Below, in pieces: positions 17,801 through 25,515 of a stretch of DNA of 64,000 nucleotides. The stretch is from positions 2,232,001 through 2,296,000 of the forward strand of contig CAWCLF010000001.1 in NCBI GenBank assembly GCA_963796325.1, in the 5' to 3' direction. How positions within the stretch are numbered: the stretch's first letter is position 1; every line of letters starts with the position of its first letter. A program made the position numbers and the translations under genes. This DNA is from CAVYGN01 sp963796325. GTDB taxonomy: Bacteria > Spirochaetota > Brevinematia > Brevinematales > JAOACQ01. The notes beneath the pieces are model-generated. The model saw only the letters and a list, made by a program, of their open reading frames with translations. It had not been told where the DNA came from and searched no databases.

Positions 17801-19005
17801 ACATTTCCGATCGGACCCCCGTTTATCGAAACATTGTCGCCCGTAATGCGTAAACGCCCTCCTGAATTTTCAAAATGATATTCACCGCTCAAATCCAGAA
17901 ACTGTATAAAAGAAAAATTCCGTAAGAAGACGGTCCCTTCGGGAAATATTGAATCTTTACCGAATAAAAGGTCCGTTTTTAATCTTCCGATCCTCGACGA
18001 CTCGATATCCCCTCTGGCAGCCCAATTATCTCCCTTCTTTTCAAGATCCAGGCGCATCCTGTTGGAATCGGTCTTCGATCCGACTCCTATTTCAAAACCC
18101 TGTACATTTTCATTGGTATAAAAAGAAATATTGAAATGATAATTCCCGTCCGGGAAGATATAATCCAGAAGGAAATATTCCCGGGATCTTGCGTAATCGA
18201 TCCTGATATCCCTTTCAATCGAATAATAAACCGTTCCGTTCTCGTTTTTGACGGTTTTAGATAAAAACGATTTTTCCAGGTCGGGAATAATTTTCCCTTC
18301 GGATGTAAAATAAGCATCTTCGCCGTCAGCAATCCGGGCTCCGCCTATATTTACATTATTGAAGTGTATTTTCCCGCTCCCCGATCTTTTATCGAAATCG
18401 TATCGATAAAGAAAGATAAGGTCCGCCGTCAGATAACCCACTGATGTGCCTAAGTGCAGATCGGATGAAATATTGAGGTCTATGTCCAGTTTATTATTTA
18501 TTATTTTTAAAGAGTACTTCCCGATGTTAAAATCCGAATTGATGTTGGAAATCAGGCTTATGGAAATGTCGGCGTACCTGCCCGATATCGTAATATCCTG
18601 GATAATGCCGGTAAAGGAATTTGTCCTTAATTTCCGCCATGCCTCTGCAGCTTCAGAACTGCCGCTATTTATTTTAATCTTTCCGAGTGAAATATGATAA
18701 ACGGAACGAGCAGGTCCCTTGAGAATATATCTGAACGGATTGTAGTAAAATGTAATACGCTCGATAGTGCCGGATGACTTCCCGTATCCGATCTCGACAT
18801 TATTAAAAGTCAAAGACACGAAGGGAAGGTTGAAAATGCTTCCGATAGAAACATGGCCGTTCTGCAGCAGGCCTGCTGTTTTTTTCTCGATTTCATTTTT
18901 ATAACCGTATGAAAGGAACTGCAGGATGACTGTAATTATGAAATATATTAAAACGGCAGAAAGGACCGCTGTCGTTATTTTTTTAATATTAAAACCGTGA
19001 TACAT
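14896..19005 (-). CDS. tamB: TamB family (DUF490) envelope protein
   Basis: TamB-like proteins are very long AsmA-superfamily proteins that span the periplasm and help move phospholipid or assemble outer-membrane proteins with an Omp85 partner. The 1369-residue product has an N-terminal membrane anchor (about 9-33, ITTAVLSAVLIYFIITVILQ), a long beta-rich body made of repeated groove-like strands, and a C-terminal DUF490 domain (about 1050-1369) with FVPGGVSMAAENAF, LDLFTIRTG and YIIPDIYLQYDL blocks. It sits immediately upstream of bamA and 15 bp after the LPP20-like gene. The length and gene order strongly support the call. Confidence 0.9.
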   Translation of the reverse strand: MYHGFNIKKITTAVLSAVLIYFIITVILQFLSYGYKNEIEKKTAGLLQNGHVSIGSIFNLPFVSLTFNNVEIGYGKSSGTIERITFYYNPFRYILKGPARSVYHISLGKIKINSGSSEAAEAWRKLRTNSFTGIIQDITISGRYADISISLISNINSDFNIGKYSLKIINNKLDIDLNISSDLHLGTSVGYLTADLIFLYRYDFDKRSGSGKIHFNNVNIGGARIADGEDAYFTSEGKIIPDLEKSFLSKTVKNENGTVYYSIERDIRIDYARSREYFLLDYIFPDGNYHFNISFYTNENVQGFEIGVGSKTDSNRMRLDLEKKGDNWAARGDIESSRIGRLKTDLLFGKDSIFPEGTVFLRNFSFIQFLDLSGEYHFENSGGRLRITGDNVSINGGPIGNVYTEASSVSNSLLFTSGFAGANVLMNGFIKGGKYDLLVDALDIPGEAIVSNIGFDLLRVGKGRFSGKLRIFNDAMGGIELAGHVKGYDSGLKKGDKNFAVTSISFNSNVLSFRGMNFTNEGIRADFDLAFGVSNRNGMSIDLSGRTMLQDRFTLPLSGRVFINGDDNASTTEILVDNGIKINAESGNDASSIDIYALRYPLSRIGSAGTLNMKYSLSLTNGRIDMLNMDAQYSNFNRVMRLYADVSRTDGYLSIDRLLLDLRDDHFIGHGKLYQMKGGYYGQVDFDRKGSLYLSLTDDSIYGNFLFHDFLIKNIFKDALDVLVSGKLSFSGDLLNPDVTGNLNIVNSENSEKFSLDIPSLKLEDGEWAFDGIILKMADYKADFNLSYEHGGQEQSVWVNGRFNMDDVIKAEGSFDYIIKTNRQDLYYNIRSLALSERVLSNISGLATAYSNNNYSFIDNNNRGFNGYYRSSGKTADWDISFLNRSIYAGSSGAIRSNFIRAGFNLRTPLDVISGLGFIKDVKGDADISLSLDGDVKKPSINGKLHLSIINAEFNEINTRVKNLNTDLLIVNNRMLLTNIILITPGGNFNLDGSIYFNNLSNPYFDMSVKALGKDLPSIAMNINDQRFKISGKLLIKELKIDGGVGSLNISGDAGLENMLIYLSGFGLSASSGNSINNSFINNIKWKIPIRIGSGVKFSNEFIDIFLRKDDVLTLQGALADNTLNLKGNIGVDRGTLSYLGRDFSVIDGKAVFQGNPGDLIPYVQLDSSYKYRDENGSPVEVFLTFSGKADNIVLSSFSSIPTKSTGELSAILGLQSQNEVPTISNMNSGGGFVPGGVSMAAENAFIFSPLTIDLRRRLGLDLFTIRTGIIDNWARREIFGETYINNADIFEGSTISLGKYIIPDIYLQYDLIISRNPLAVEDLIPLQSFGLDLDLRLFDLGWKIQPFTELGKQVLYEQFFELNVNQKF

Positions 19006-19020
19006 ATTGAACCGTTATTT

Positions 19021-20562
19021 TTAAAATTTGCTGATCTCCCCGTCGAGTTTATCCGTGATCTTTTTTGTGGCGTTATCGACCGCCTGACCTATATTAAGCC
19101 CCATTCCCCTTGAATCGATGGTAACGCCTTTCTCCGTTTTCCCCGAATCGATGTTTATGAATGAAAGAATTAATTTTACCTCGGCGGATTTAAAATTGCT
19201 GTCGTTCAGATCGTAGTCCTTGAATACTATGTCCTTGCCTATTTCGCCCAGGTAATTGATCTGCCGCATGCCGATAAGAACTCTTTTTACGCCTGAATAA
19301 TTGGTCTTAATATAAGCTATCATCGCCTGTTTTATCCTGCCCTCGTCCCTGGCGGCAGACACTACGGATTCAGGTATCTCGGCCGAGATAATATTATAGC
19401 CTGCATCGGCCATCTTACCCGAAACAGTTTCCTGTAATTTGGGCGACAGTTCGCCCTTAAAATTCTGCTTGCCCTGCTTTATCATATCGAAAACCACAAG
19501 GGCCGTCGTTATTGCCTTGTCCCTGCCTGCAGCAGTCAGGCTGAATTTGAGGGCCTGAGTCCCCTGGAGGTTCGACAATTCTTTATAGAAATCCTCGTCG
19601 AATTTACCGACGCCGGCCAGTTTGGCGAGTGAAAAAGTGGAATAAATATCGAGCTTATCGATATCGGGGTTTACGATCTTGCTGACGTTAAACTCGACTT
19701 CGCTTTTTGCATCGGTCGAGTTGCCTGTTTTCGATGCCATTACTGCATTTGTGTTTGCCTCGTTAACTTCAACCAATAGTCCCGGCACGCTTTCCGTAGT
19801 CTTGGTCGATGCGGCCCTGATTATAATAGGGTCGCTTCCCCCCTCCTTGTAAGCGTACTTCGGGCTGCCCTCGAGCGTAAAAGAAAGGCTTGAAAGGATA
19901 AGCAGGATCATGTTCTTCGACTGGTCGTATAAATCCGAATTCTCCGCGGCCTTTTCGCTTATAAAAAGAGCCTGGACAGCGAGATCAAGCGATTTTGAGA
20001 GCGCGCCTGCTTTTAAAGATTCGTCGGCTTCGCCCATATATTCCTGCGATTTCATCCTCTGGTCGGCTACAAGTTTTGCGAGCCTCTTCCTCTCTTTTTC
20101 AACCCAGTCAACCGGAAATTTCAGGAGACAGTACATATTGATCGTACCGTCGGAATACTGCTCGTAATAAAAATCCTCTATATCGATATTGACGCTGGCT
20201 GTTCCTTTTCCTTCAAGCGTCTGTTCGATGTTTTCCTTGACGCTCGATACGTTATCGGAATCCGACATCTCTTTCGTGCTTTTGAACCTGGCAGTCGCCC
20301 TGAAGCCTATGTACTCCACAAGCTGCGAAGCCGCATCGTCCACAGCTTCCTTTTTAGCGGCTTTGATATCGGGGGATCTGGAGCTCATCCCCGTAAAATA
20401 TACAAAATCGGCCGATTTCTTCTTCTTCAGGATCCAATCGGGCATCGATGGAGAAGAGGTTTTAACGACCTTGGCATTTTCACAAAGCGCCTGCGCCTGA
20501 AATAATGAAATCATTAAGATTATTAATATGGGGATGTGAATTCCAATTTTGAATATCCTCAT
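19021..20562 (-). CDS. Exported LPP20-like domain protein
   Basis: The 513-residue product has a signal peptide (about 1-28, ending QAQALCENA). The first domain begins SMPDWILKKKKSADFVYFTG and runs through DIKAAKKEAVDDAASQLVEYIG, the pattern of LPP20-type domains (small periplasmic or lipoprotein domains with a conserved Trp and an Ala-rich helix). A helical segment follows (about 150-220), then a second mixed alpha/beta part with Lys-rich sequence to the end. There is no lipobox at the signal-peptide end, so it is probably periplasmic. It precedes tamB and bamA in the same direction, suggesting an envelope role. The start has GGAGGATTATC directly before it. Confidence 0.75.
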   Translation of the reverse strand: MRIFKIGIHIPILIILMISLFQAQALCENAKVVKTSSPSMPDWILKKKKSADFVYFTGMSSRSPDIKAAKKEAVDDAASQLVEYIGFRATARFKSTKEMSDSDNVSSVKENIEQTLEGKGTASVNIDIEDFYYEQYSDGTINMYCLLKFPVDWVEKERKRLAKLVADQRMKSQEYMGEADESLKAGALSKSLDLAVQALFISEKAAENSDLYDQSKNMILLILSSLSFTLEGSPKYAYKEGGSDPIIIRAASTKTTESVPGLLVEVNEANTNAVMASKTGNSTDAKSEVEFNVSKIVNPDIDKLDIYSTFSLAKLAGVGKFDEDFYKELSNLQGTQALKFSLTAAGRDKAITTALVVFDMIKQGKQNFKGELSPKLQETVSGKMADAGYNIISAEIPESVVSAARDEGRIKQAMIAYIKTNYSGVKRVLIGMRQINYLGEIGKDIVFKDYDLNDSNFKSAEVKLILSFINIDSGKTEKGVTIDSRGMGLNIGQAVDNATKKITDKLDGEISKF

Positions 20563-20836
20563 GATAATCCTCCGGCAATATGATACAATAATATACCATC
20601 GTTTTTAATTTTTTTTTGATTTTTAGCATCCGAGTAAAGGGGAAAAATTATAAGATAATTCCCTGTGAAGAGAGATAATTCCACCGGATAAGTATAAAGG
20701 ATTGTCAAAATAAAATCAAAAGTATTTCAATATTACTTAAATCAGCAATGAGCAGTCGACATTCAACAGCTACTCAACACTCAATGCGTGCTACAGCATA
20801 GCAGTCGACAGTTGACTGAAGACTGCCGACTGTATA
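20563..20836. repeat. Intergenic stretch with degenerate CAGTCGAC-type repeats
   Basis: No gene is visible here. At about 20750-20830 there is an array of imperfect direct and inverted copies of words such as CAGTCGAC, CAGTTGACTG and GACTGCCGACTG. The same vocabulary recurs at 46650-46720 and 61072-61100. The rest (20563-20740) is AT-rich. I see no convincing promoter for the LPP20-like gene and no terminator for the neighbouring genes. Confidence 0.5.
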
Positions 20837-23179
20837 TCACTTTGAACTCAGCACGAATACTCCGTCCCAGTCCGCCGGAGGCGGGTTCTTCCTGTATTTC
20901 TGGCACCTTTCAAGGTAGGTTTTAGAGGGCGGGTCGTTCGAGTTTTTTGAAAGTTCTCCGAAGAGTTTTACAGCCGCTTCCCAGTTCTTATTCCTGTATT
21001 CCTGGAGGGCTTTATGATATTCGTCGATAATATAAATCTTTTCGGCAGCCACTTCCCCTGCCCTGCCGACCAGTTCGAACACTTCCGTAGGAGTCGTTTT
21101 CCCGACTACCCTTAAAAGGTCCAGTTTCCTTACCACGAACCTGTCCTTTACCTGGTTACATGTAAATTCGGAGATCATCGTGTAGGTCCCGTAAGCCTTG
21201 TTCGCTCCTTCGAACCGGGAAGCGGTATTAACGGTGTCTCCCATCATCGTGTAGTCCATCCTCTGCTGGGACCCCATATTCCCGATAATGGCCGGGCCAG
21301 TATTGATGCCCATCCTTGCCGTAACAAGGGGATACCCCTCTTTTATCCATTCCTCCCTGAGGCTTATAAGGGCGTTCTGCATATCGACGGCGGCATTGCA
21401 GCACCTTGCAGCATGGTCCTTGTGAGGGATAGGAGCGCCGAAGAATGCGACGATGGCGTCCCCTTCGTACTTGTCCACAGTCCCGCCGTTGGCCAGGATT
21501 ATATCCGTCATGGCCGTCAGGTATTTGTTTAGCAAAGTGACGACTTCCTCCGGGGTAAGCTTTTCAGAAATGCTCGTAAATCCAGCCACATCCGAGAAAT
21601 ACGCGGTTATCTCCCTTCTCTCCCCGCCCAGTTTCAGGAGGTTTGGATTTTCGATCACTTCTTTTACGACTTCAGGGGAAAGGTACTGCATAAAGGCTTT
21701 CCTTATGTAATTCTTCTGCCTGTCGTATGATATGAACTTGTATCCTGTGAACAGGGCAAGGCTTGAGATCATGCTTGTAAGGCTCATGATATAATTTAAA
21801 ATGATCCCGAAAACCGCAAGGAAGAGGTACTCGATCAATATGACTCCGGCTATGATAATAAGGCTTGCCATCGACTCCCTGAATGCAGAAGTGATCCTTA
21901 TGCTTGCCAGGTAAATTAAAAGGACGATAGCCAGGGATATAAGGATATTCCACACATAGGGAAGCCCCCAGAGGAAAGCCTTCTGCTTTATCATGTTAAT
22001 GATATTCGCCTGCATCAGCACCAGCGGCGCCGAGGGATCTATGGTTATTTTCCCTATATCCGTGCTTGAATTTGCCGTCTCTCCTGTAATTGTTATTCTC
22101 CCTTTTATTACGGAAAGCTTGTTGGAAAGACTCTGGAAAATAGCGATGTTGCTTTTGATAGTATTCCTGTCGTCTTCCGATATGTCCTTGCTGTCGAGGT
22201 ACGGCAGCTCCTCGTTCACAGCCTTTTTCATGTTATAATAGTCGTAAAGGGCCACGAAGGGTATATGGCGTGCTTCCCCCCCGAACGCGTTGGTCCAGTC
22301 CTTCGTCCAGTTTATGTACATCCTTCCTTCGGAGTCGACTGGTATCCTGATTACATCCCTGTTCGCGGTTGTCATTTTTATGTACTGGCCCGGTTTTATC
22401 TCGATGCTGTTGGTATCGACCCCAAGTTCGTCCATTATTACAGGAAGCGAGAGCTGCGGCACCAGGTAATTCTTATATATCCTGAATAACGCGATCTTGC
22501 GCAGAGAGCCGTCCGGGTCCTTGTCGGCAGTTGTGAAACCCAGGCCCTTGGCCGCAAGATATAACGGGAAAACAGGGCTTTCCATGTACTTATCGACCGG
22601 AAGACTGTTTGTGAGGCTCCTGTTTTTCAGCTTCAGGAAAAACTGGTCGATCAGCTGGAGTTCGCGGAATTCGTCGATCTCGGCTACAGTCCTCGTTTTT
22701 TTTGTCTCTTCGACGCCCCTGCATGCCAGGTACACATTTGTAGGTCCCGTCCCGAACACTTTTGCCAGATCCCTGTCGGGATCGGCGACGAGGTTTGTAA
22801 GAATTCCCTGCAGAGGGCGGGATGATCTCTCTTCCTTTATGGTATCGTAATAGTCGCTGTTAAGCGACAGAGGCGCCGGGTTTATGTACTCGATATCGAG
22901 CAGGATCTTGTCGGCGCCCAGGTCTTTCAGGGCCGCAATCCCTTTGGCAAATTTATTCCTGTCGATAGGCCAGCTTCCCATGATATCTATTGTCTGGTCG
23001 TCGACATTGACGAAAACTATCTTATCCCATTCCCTGGGCTGGGGCTTTATGCCCGAAAAAATATCGTATATCTTGAGATTCAGGACATTGCCGGCCGGGC
23101 TTATCGAAACTGCAATGCCTATAATGAGGCAGAAAAAAGCGAATGCCGCTTCAATCCAATTCCTGCTTGTCAAATGCAT
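20837..23179 (-). CDS. CHASE2 domain adenylate cyclase
   Basis: This 780-residue membrane sensor probably makes cAMP. An N-terminal membrane helix (about 10-30) precedes a CHASE2 periplasmic sensor domain (about 35-385), then three closely spaced helices (about 400-490), then a class III cyclase domain (about 515-700). The catalytic region shows both metal aspartates (YFSDVAGFTS and KYEGDAIVAFFG), the Lys and Asp that favour adenine (DKYEGD, MMGDTVN), and the Asn-X3-Arg transition-state pair (NTASRFEGANKAYG). A helical tail (about 715-780, EYHKALQEYRNKNWEAAV) resembles those of other CHASE2 cyclases. GAGGAG sits directly before the ATG, so the TTG two codons later may be the real start. It is the last gene of the FecR operon. 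Confidence 0.93.
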   Translation of the reverse strand: MHLTSRNWIEAAFAFFCLIIGIAVSISPAGNVLNLKIYDIFSGIKPQPREWDKIVFVNVDDQTIDIMGSWPIDRNKFAKGIAALKDLGADKILLDIEYINPAPLSLNSDYYDTIKEERSSRPLQGILTNLVADPDRDLAKVFGTGPTNVYLACRGVEETKKTRTVAEIDEFRELQLIDQFFLKLKNRSLTNSLPVDKYMESPVFPLYLAAKGLGFTTADKDPDGSLRKIALFRIYKNYLVPQLSLPVIMDELGVDTNSIEIKPGQYIKMTTANRDVIRIPVDSEGRMYINWTKDWTNAFGGEARHIPFVALYDYYNMKKAVNEELPYLDSKDISEDDRNTIKSNIAIFQSLSNKLSVIKGRITITGETANSSTDIGKITIDPSAPLVLMQANIINMIKQKAFLWGLPYVWNILISLAIVLLIYLASIRITSAFRESMASLIIIAGVILIEYLFLAVFGIILNYIMSLTSMISSLALFTGYKFISYDRQKNYIRKAFMQYLSPEVVKEVIENPNLLKLGGERREITAYFSDVAGFTSISEKLTPEEVVTLLNKYLTAMTDIILANGGTVDKYEGDAIVAFFGAPIPHKDHAARCCNAAVDMQNALISLREEWIKEGYPLVTARMGINTGPAIIGNMGSQQRMDYTMMGDTVNTASRFEGANKAYGTYTMISEFTCNQVKDRFVVRKLDLLRVVGKTTPTEVFELVGRAGEVAAEKIYIIDEYHKALQEYRNKNWEAAVKLFGELSKNSNDPPSKTYLERCQKYRKNPPPADWDGVFVLSSK

Positions 23180-23184
23180 GCTCC

Positions 23185-24342
23185 TCAGATTTTCACGCTT
23201 ACCCCGCCGATGAATTTATACTTGTCGGTAGTATCCTCGAATGCGTTGCCCTTGATGAAGTAGCCGCCCGTTAAAAATACGGTCAAATTCGGGTCTATAT
23301 CGTATATCAACGCCCCGGAAATTTCCGACCCCACGGTGTAGCCGCTCCCGTCGTAAAAGTAATTGACATTATCGCTTGTCGTCATTCTCATAAAATAAAA
23401 ATATGTGCCGTTTAATGTTATCTTGTCGTTCAAAGCCTTGATCAGGAATCCGGCCTGAGCGATCATGAGGTTTGCGAATTTCGGCCCGATGACTATGCCC
23501 GTGTTGTATTGCCCGAACGTATCGAACTCGGAATACCCCTTACCGGAATTATTGTCCCCCGATGCCAGTGAAAATTTTGCTATGAGTCCGTACTTGAAAT
23601 CCTCCCCGCCAAGGTAATATGCAGCGATATTCCCCGCATAAGCGAAGATAGAGGTAGAAGAGTCGAGCATTCCCGTTTCCAGTACCGCGTTCGCTTCAGC
23701 CGCAAGGTCTCCGATTATCGTTGTTTTATAATCGAGGCCGATGTAAAGGGGGTTGTAGAGCTTATTGGCCGAAAGATCCGCCGAGTAAAGGACCGAGGCG
23801 CTTATCGATTCGCCCAGGAAACCCTTTCCTTCCAGCACCGCGCCTCCGAAGATCCTGTTCGGGCCGTTGGAGAGCACAAGATCCGAAAGCGTCATATCGA
23901 ACTGGTTGATTTCCTTGGGAAGTATCCCCGAATAATAAACGTAGAACCTCTCCTTTATCCCCAGGAGGTTCAGGCTTGCGCGAAGCCCGTCGGCAAGGTT
24001 CCCGATCAGTATTCCGTCTCCTTCTACATAGTAATCCCTTCCCAGAAGAGCTCCGAAGTAATCGCTGTAATAAGTATAGCTGAGCCTGTCGATATAAAGG
24101 CTGTTAGTGCTAAGAAGGGCAAAATAGGTATCCTTGAGCCTGAATTTTAAATACGACTGGTCCTCCAAATAAACCTGGAGGCCCACGTTTGCAATGTTGT
24201 AAAAGCTGTAAAATGCGGCGTTAGTAATATCGGTACCGATGATATACATCGGTATGTCCTCCACCGTGAGGTCATAATTGAACGCTGCAGCCCGTCCCGC
24301 CAGGGCGGCGAGAAATACCAACAAAAAGACGAATTTTCTCAT
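23185..24342 (-). CDS. Predicted outer-membrane beta-barrel protein
   Basis: The 385-residue product has a signal peptide (about 1-20, FLLVFLAALAGRAAA) followed by alternating polar/hydrophobic strands with many Tyr, Phe and Gly residues, as in 14-16 strand barrels. The last residues (KYKFIGGVSVKI) form a typical closing strand, although they end in Ile rather than Phe. I do not recognise a named family. It lies 5 bp before the cyclase gene and 11 bp after the FecR-domain gene, so the outer-membrane protein, FecR-type protein and membrane cyclase are likely made together, which suggests one signalling unit. That link is inference. Confidence 0.7.
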   Translation of the reverse strand: MRKFVFLLVFLAALAGRAAAFNYDLTVEDIPMYIIGTDITNAAFYSFYNIANVGLQVYLEDQSYLKFRLKDTYFALLSTNSLYIDRLSYTYYSDYFGALLGRDYYVEGDGILIGNLADGLRASLNLLGIKERFYVYYSGILPKEINQFDMTLSDLVLSNGPNRIFGGAVLEGKGFLGESISASVLYSADLSANKLYNPLYIGLDYKTTIIGDLAAEANAVLETGMLDSSTSIFAYAGNIAAYYLGGEDFKYGLIAKFSLASGDNNSGKGYSEFDTFGQYNTGIVIGPKFANLMIAQAGFLIKALNDKITLNGTYFYFMRMTTSDNVNYFYDGSGYTVGSEISGALIYDIDPNLTVFLTGGYFIKGNAFEDTTDKYKFIGGVSVKI

Positions 24343-24353
24343 TATTTATCCCC

Positions 24354-25052
24354 CTACAGTCTTTCGGGTTCCGAGACGCCGCTGCTTGAACTCTGGCCGC
24401 CGGGTAAAGGCGGAGAATTTATCAGCGAATTCAGGAATTTATTGAGGTTGCCGTTTATGGTATTGTTATCTACATCGTTATCATTAAACCGCCAATCCTG
24501 GTTTAAGCCGCCGAAAATATTATCGAAGCCGCCGAAGAGTCCCTTTCCCTTTACGCCTCCTTTCTCGCCCTGCCCGGCTGCAAAGCCGGCTCCGCTGTTA
24601 TCCAATATTAATATGTTTCCTTCAATTACATCGACCGTCATTCCCTTGAAAGAAAATCCGACATCCTCCAGCGTCCCCAGCACCGATGCCGTTCCTTTAG
24701 GCGTCTGGACCCTGAATGTGGCGGAAGATCCCTTTAACCTGGCAAATCTCACCCTCACTTTGCCCGTGTCGAGGGTAAGTTTCTGTTCATGCGTAACTCC
24801 GGCCCCGCTTTCATGGAAGGTTACCATCGACATTTCGTTGACCGTAAAAAACCCGCCTTCGGTATCGATCGTCGCCTTCGAGCTTATGCCCGTCATGATC
24901 TTGTCGCCGTCCGATACCGGCATGTTCGTCACGGCCTTCGCCCATTTCCCCGCGAGAAGGATATCGACGCTGCCCTCCAGATCCTTTACGGTCCCGGCCG
25001 TTATAACGCCGTAAACAAAAACCGCCGCCGTAATTATTATAAATCTTTTCAT
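24354..25052 (-). CDS. FecR-domain periplasmic protein
   Basis: The 232-residue product has a signal peptide (about 1-20, FIIITAAVFVYGVITAG) and one FecR domain (about 22-150). That domain has the usual blocks: AKAVTNMPVSDGDKIMTG, TIDTEGGFFTVNEMSMVTF and FRVQTPKGTASVLGT. The C-terminal part is Gly/Asn-rich with a poly-Ser tail (GGQSSSSG). FecR domains pass signals or bind polymers in the periplasm; without a sigma/anti-sigma pair here, the partner may be the cyclase CHASE2 domain two genes downstream. The ATG at 25052 is preferred because AAAGGAGG lies 5-6 nt upstream; an in-frame GTG at 25079 lacks such a site and would overlap the previous gene. Confidence 0.85.
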   Translation of the reverse strand: MKRFIIITAAVFVYGVITAGTVKDLEGSVDILLAGKWAKAVTNMPVSDGDKIMTGISSKATIDTEGGFFTVNEMSMVTFHESGAGVTHEQKLTLDTGKVRVRFARLKGSSATFRVQTPKGTASVLGTLEDVGFSFKGMTVDVIEGNILILDNSGAGFAAGQGEKGGVKGKGLFGGFDNIFGGLNQDWRFNDNDVDNNTINGNLNKFLNSLINSPPLPGGQSSSSGVSEPERL

Positions 25053-25075
25053 AACCGCCTCCTTTACCCTGCCTT

Positions 25076-25492
25076 TCACTTTTCGTTCTTTAACGCGCTT
25101 GTCAGTTCGATCAGTTCCTTGCCCGATATGGGTCTATTCCATGAGAAGCTTTCCGTGTAGAGCCCGTCATAGACAAGACTCTGCGCAGCAAAGATAGTAA
25201 ATCCCGTCAGGGCATACAAAATCCCCCCGCGGGCCTTTTTCATTTCTATCGCTATAATCGCGAACGCTCCCGCGTCCAGGTCCGCGCCTTTATCGAGGGC
25301 CTGGATCCTTGCGTTCGTGACAAGGGCCACGTCGGCCTGCACGGAAGCAGGGTTATCGATCGAATAGATAAGATATATTGCGTCGCTCACTGCAGCCGTC
25401 TTTTTATCCATTATAGTACGCAGGTCGTCGTTCGAGACCCCGTAACCTGACACGGCCACGCAGAGCGCCGCCAGCAATATCAGCATTCTCAT
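25076..25492 (-). CDS. Small exported protein of unknown function
   Basis: The 138-residue product has a signal peptide (about 1-18, MLILLAALCVAVSGYG), then a helical, Ala- and Asp-rich domain (DDLRTIMDKKTAAVSDAIYL, ALDKGADLDAGAFAIIAIEM) and a weakly hydrophobic stretch near 93-112 (GGILYALTGFTIFAAQSLVY) that may be a membrane helix. No family is recognised. A strong AGGAGG lies 6 nt before the ATG. It follows the 618-residue lipoprotein gene by 23 bp and precedes the FecR-domain gene by 23 bp, so it belongs to the FecR-barrel-cyclase operon. Confidence 0.65.
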   Translation of the reverse strand: MRMLILLAALCVAVSGYGVSNDDLRTIMDKKTAAVSDAIYLIYSIDNPASVQADVALVTNARIQALDKGADLDAGAFAIIAIEMKKARGGILYALTGFTIFAAQSLVYDGLYTESFSWNRPISGKELIELTSALKNEK

Positions 25493-25515
25493 TTTTAATC
25501 CTCCTATCAGGATTT

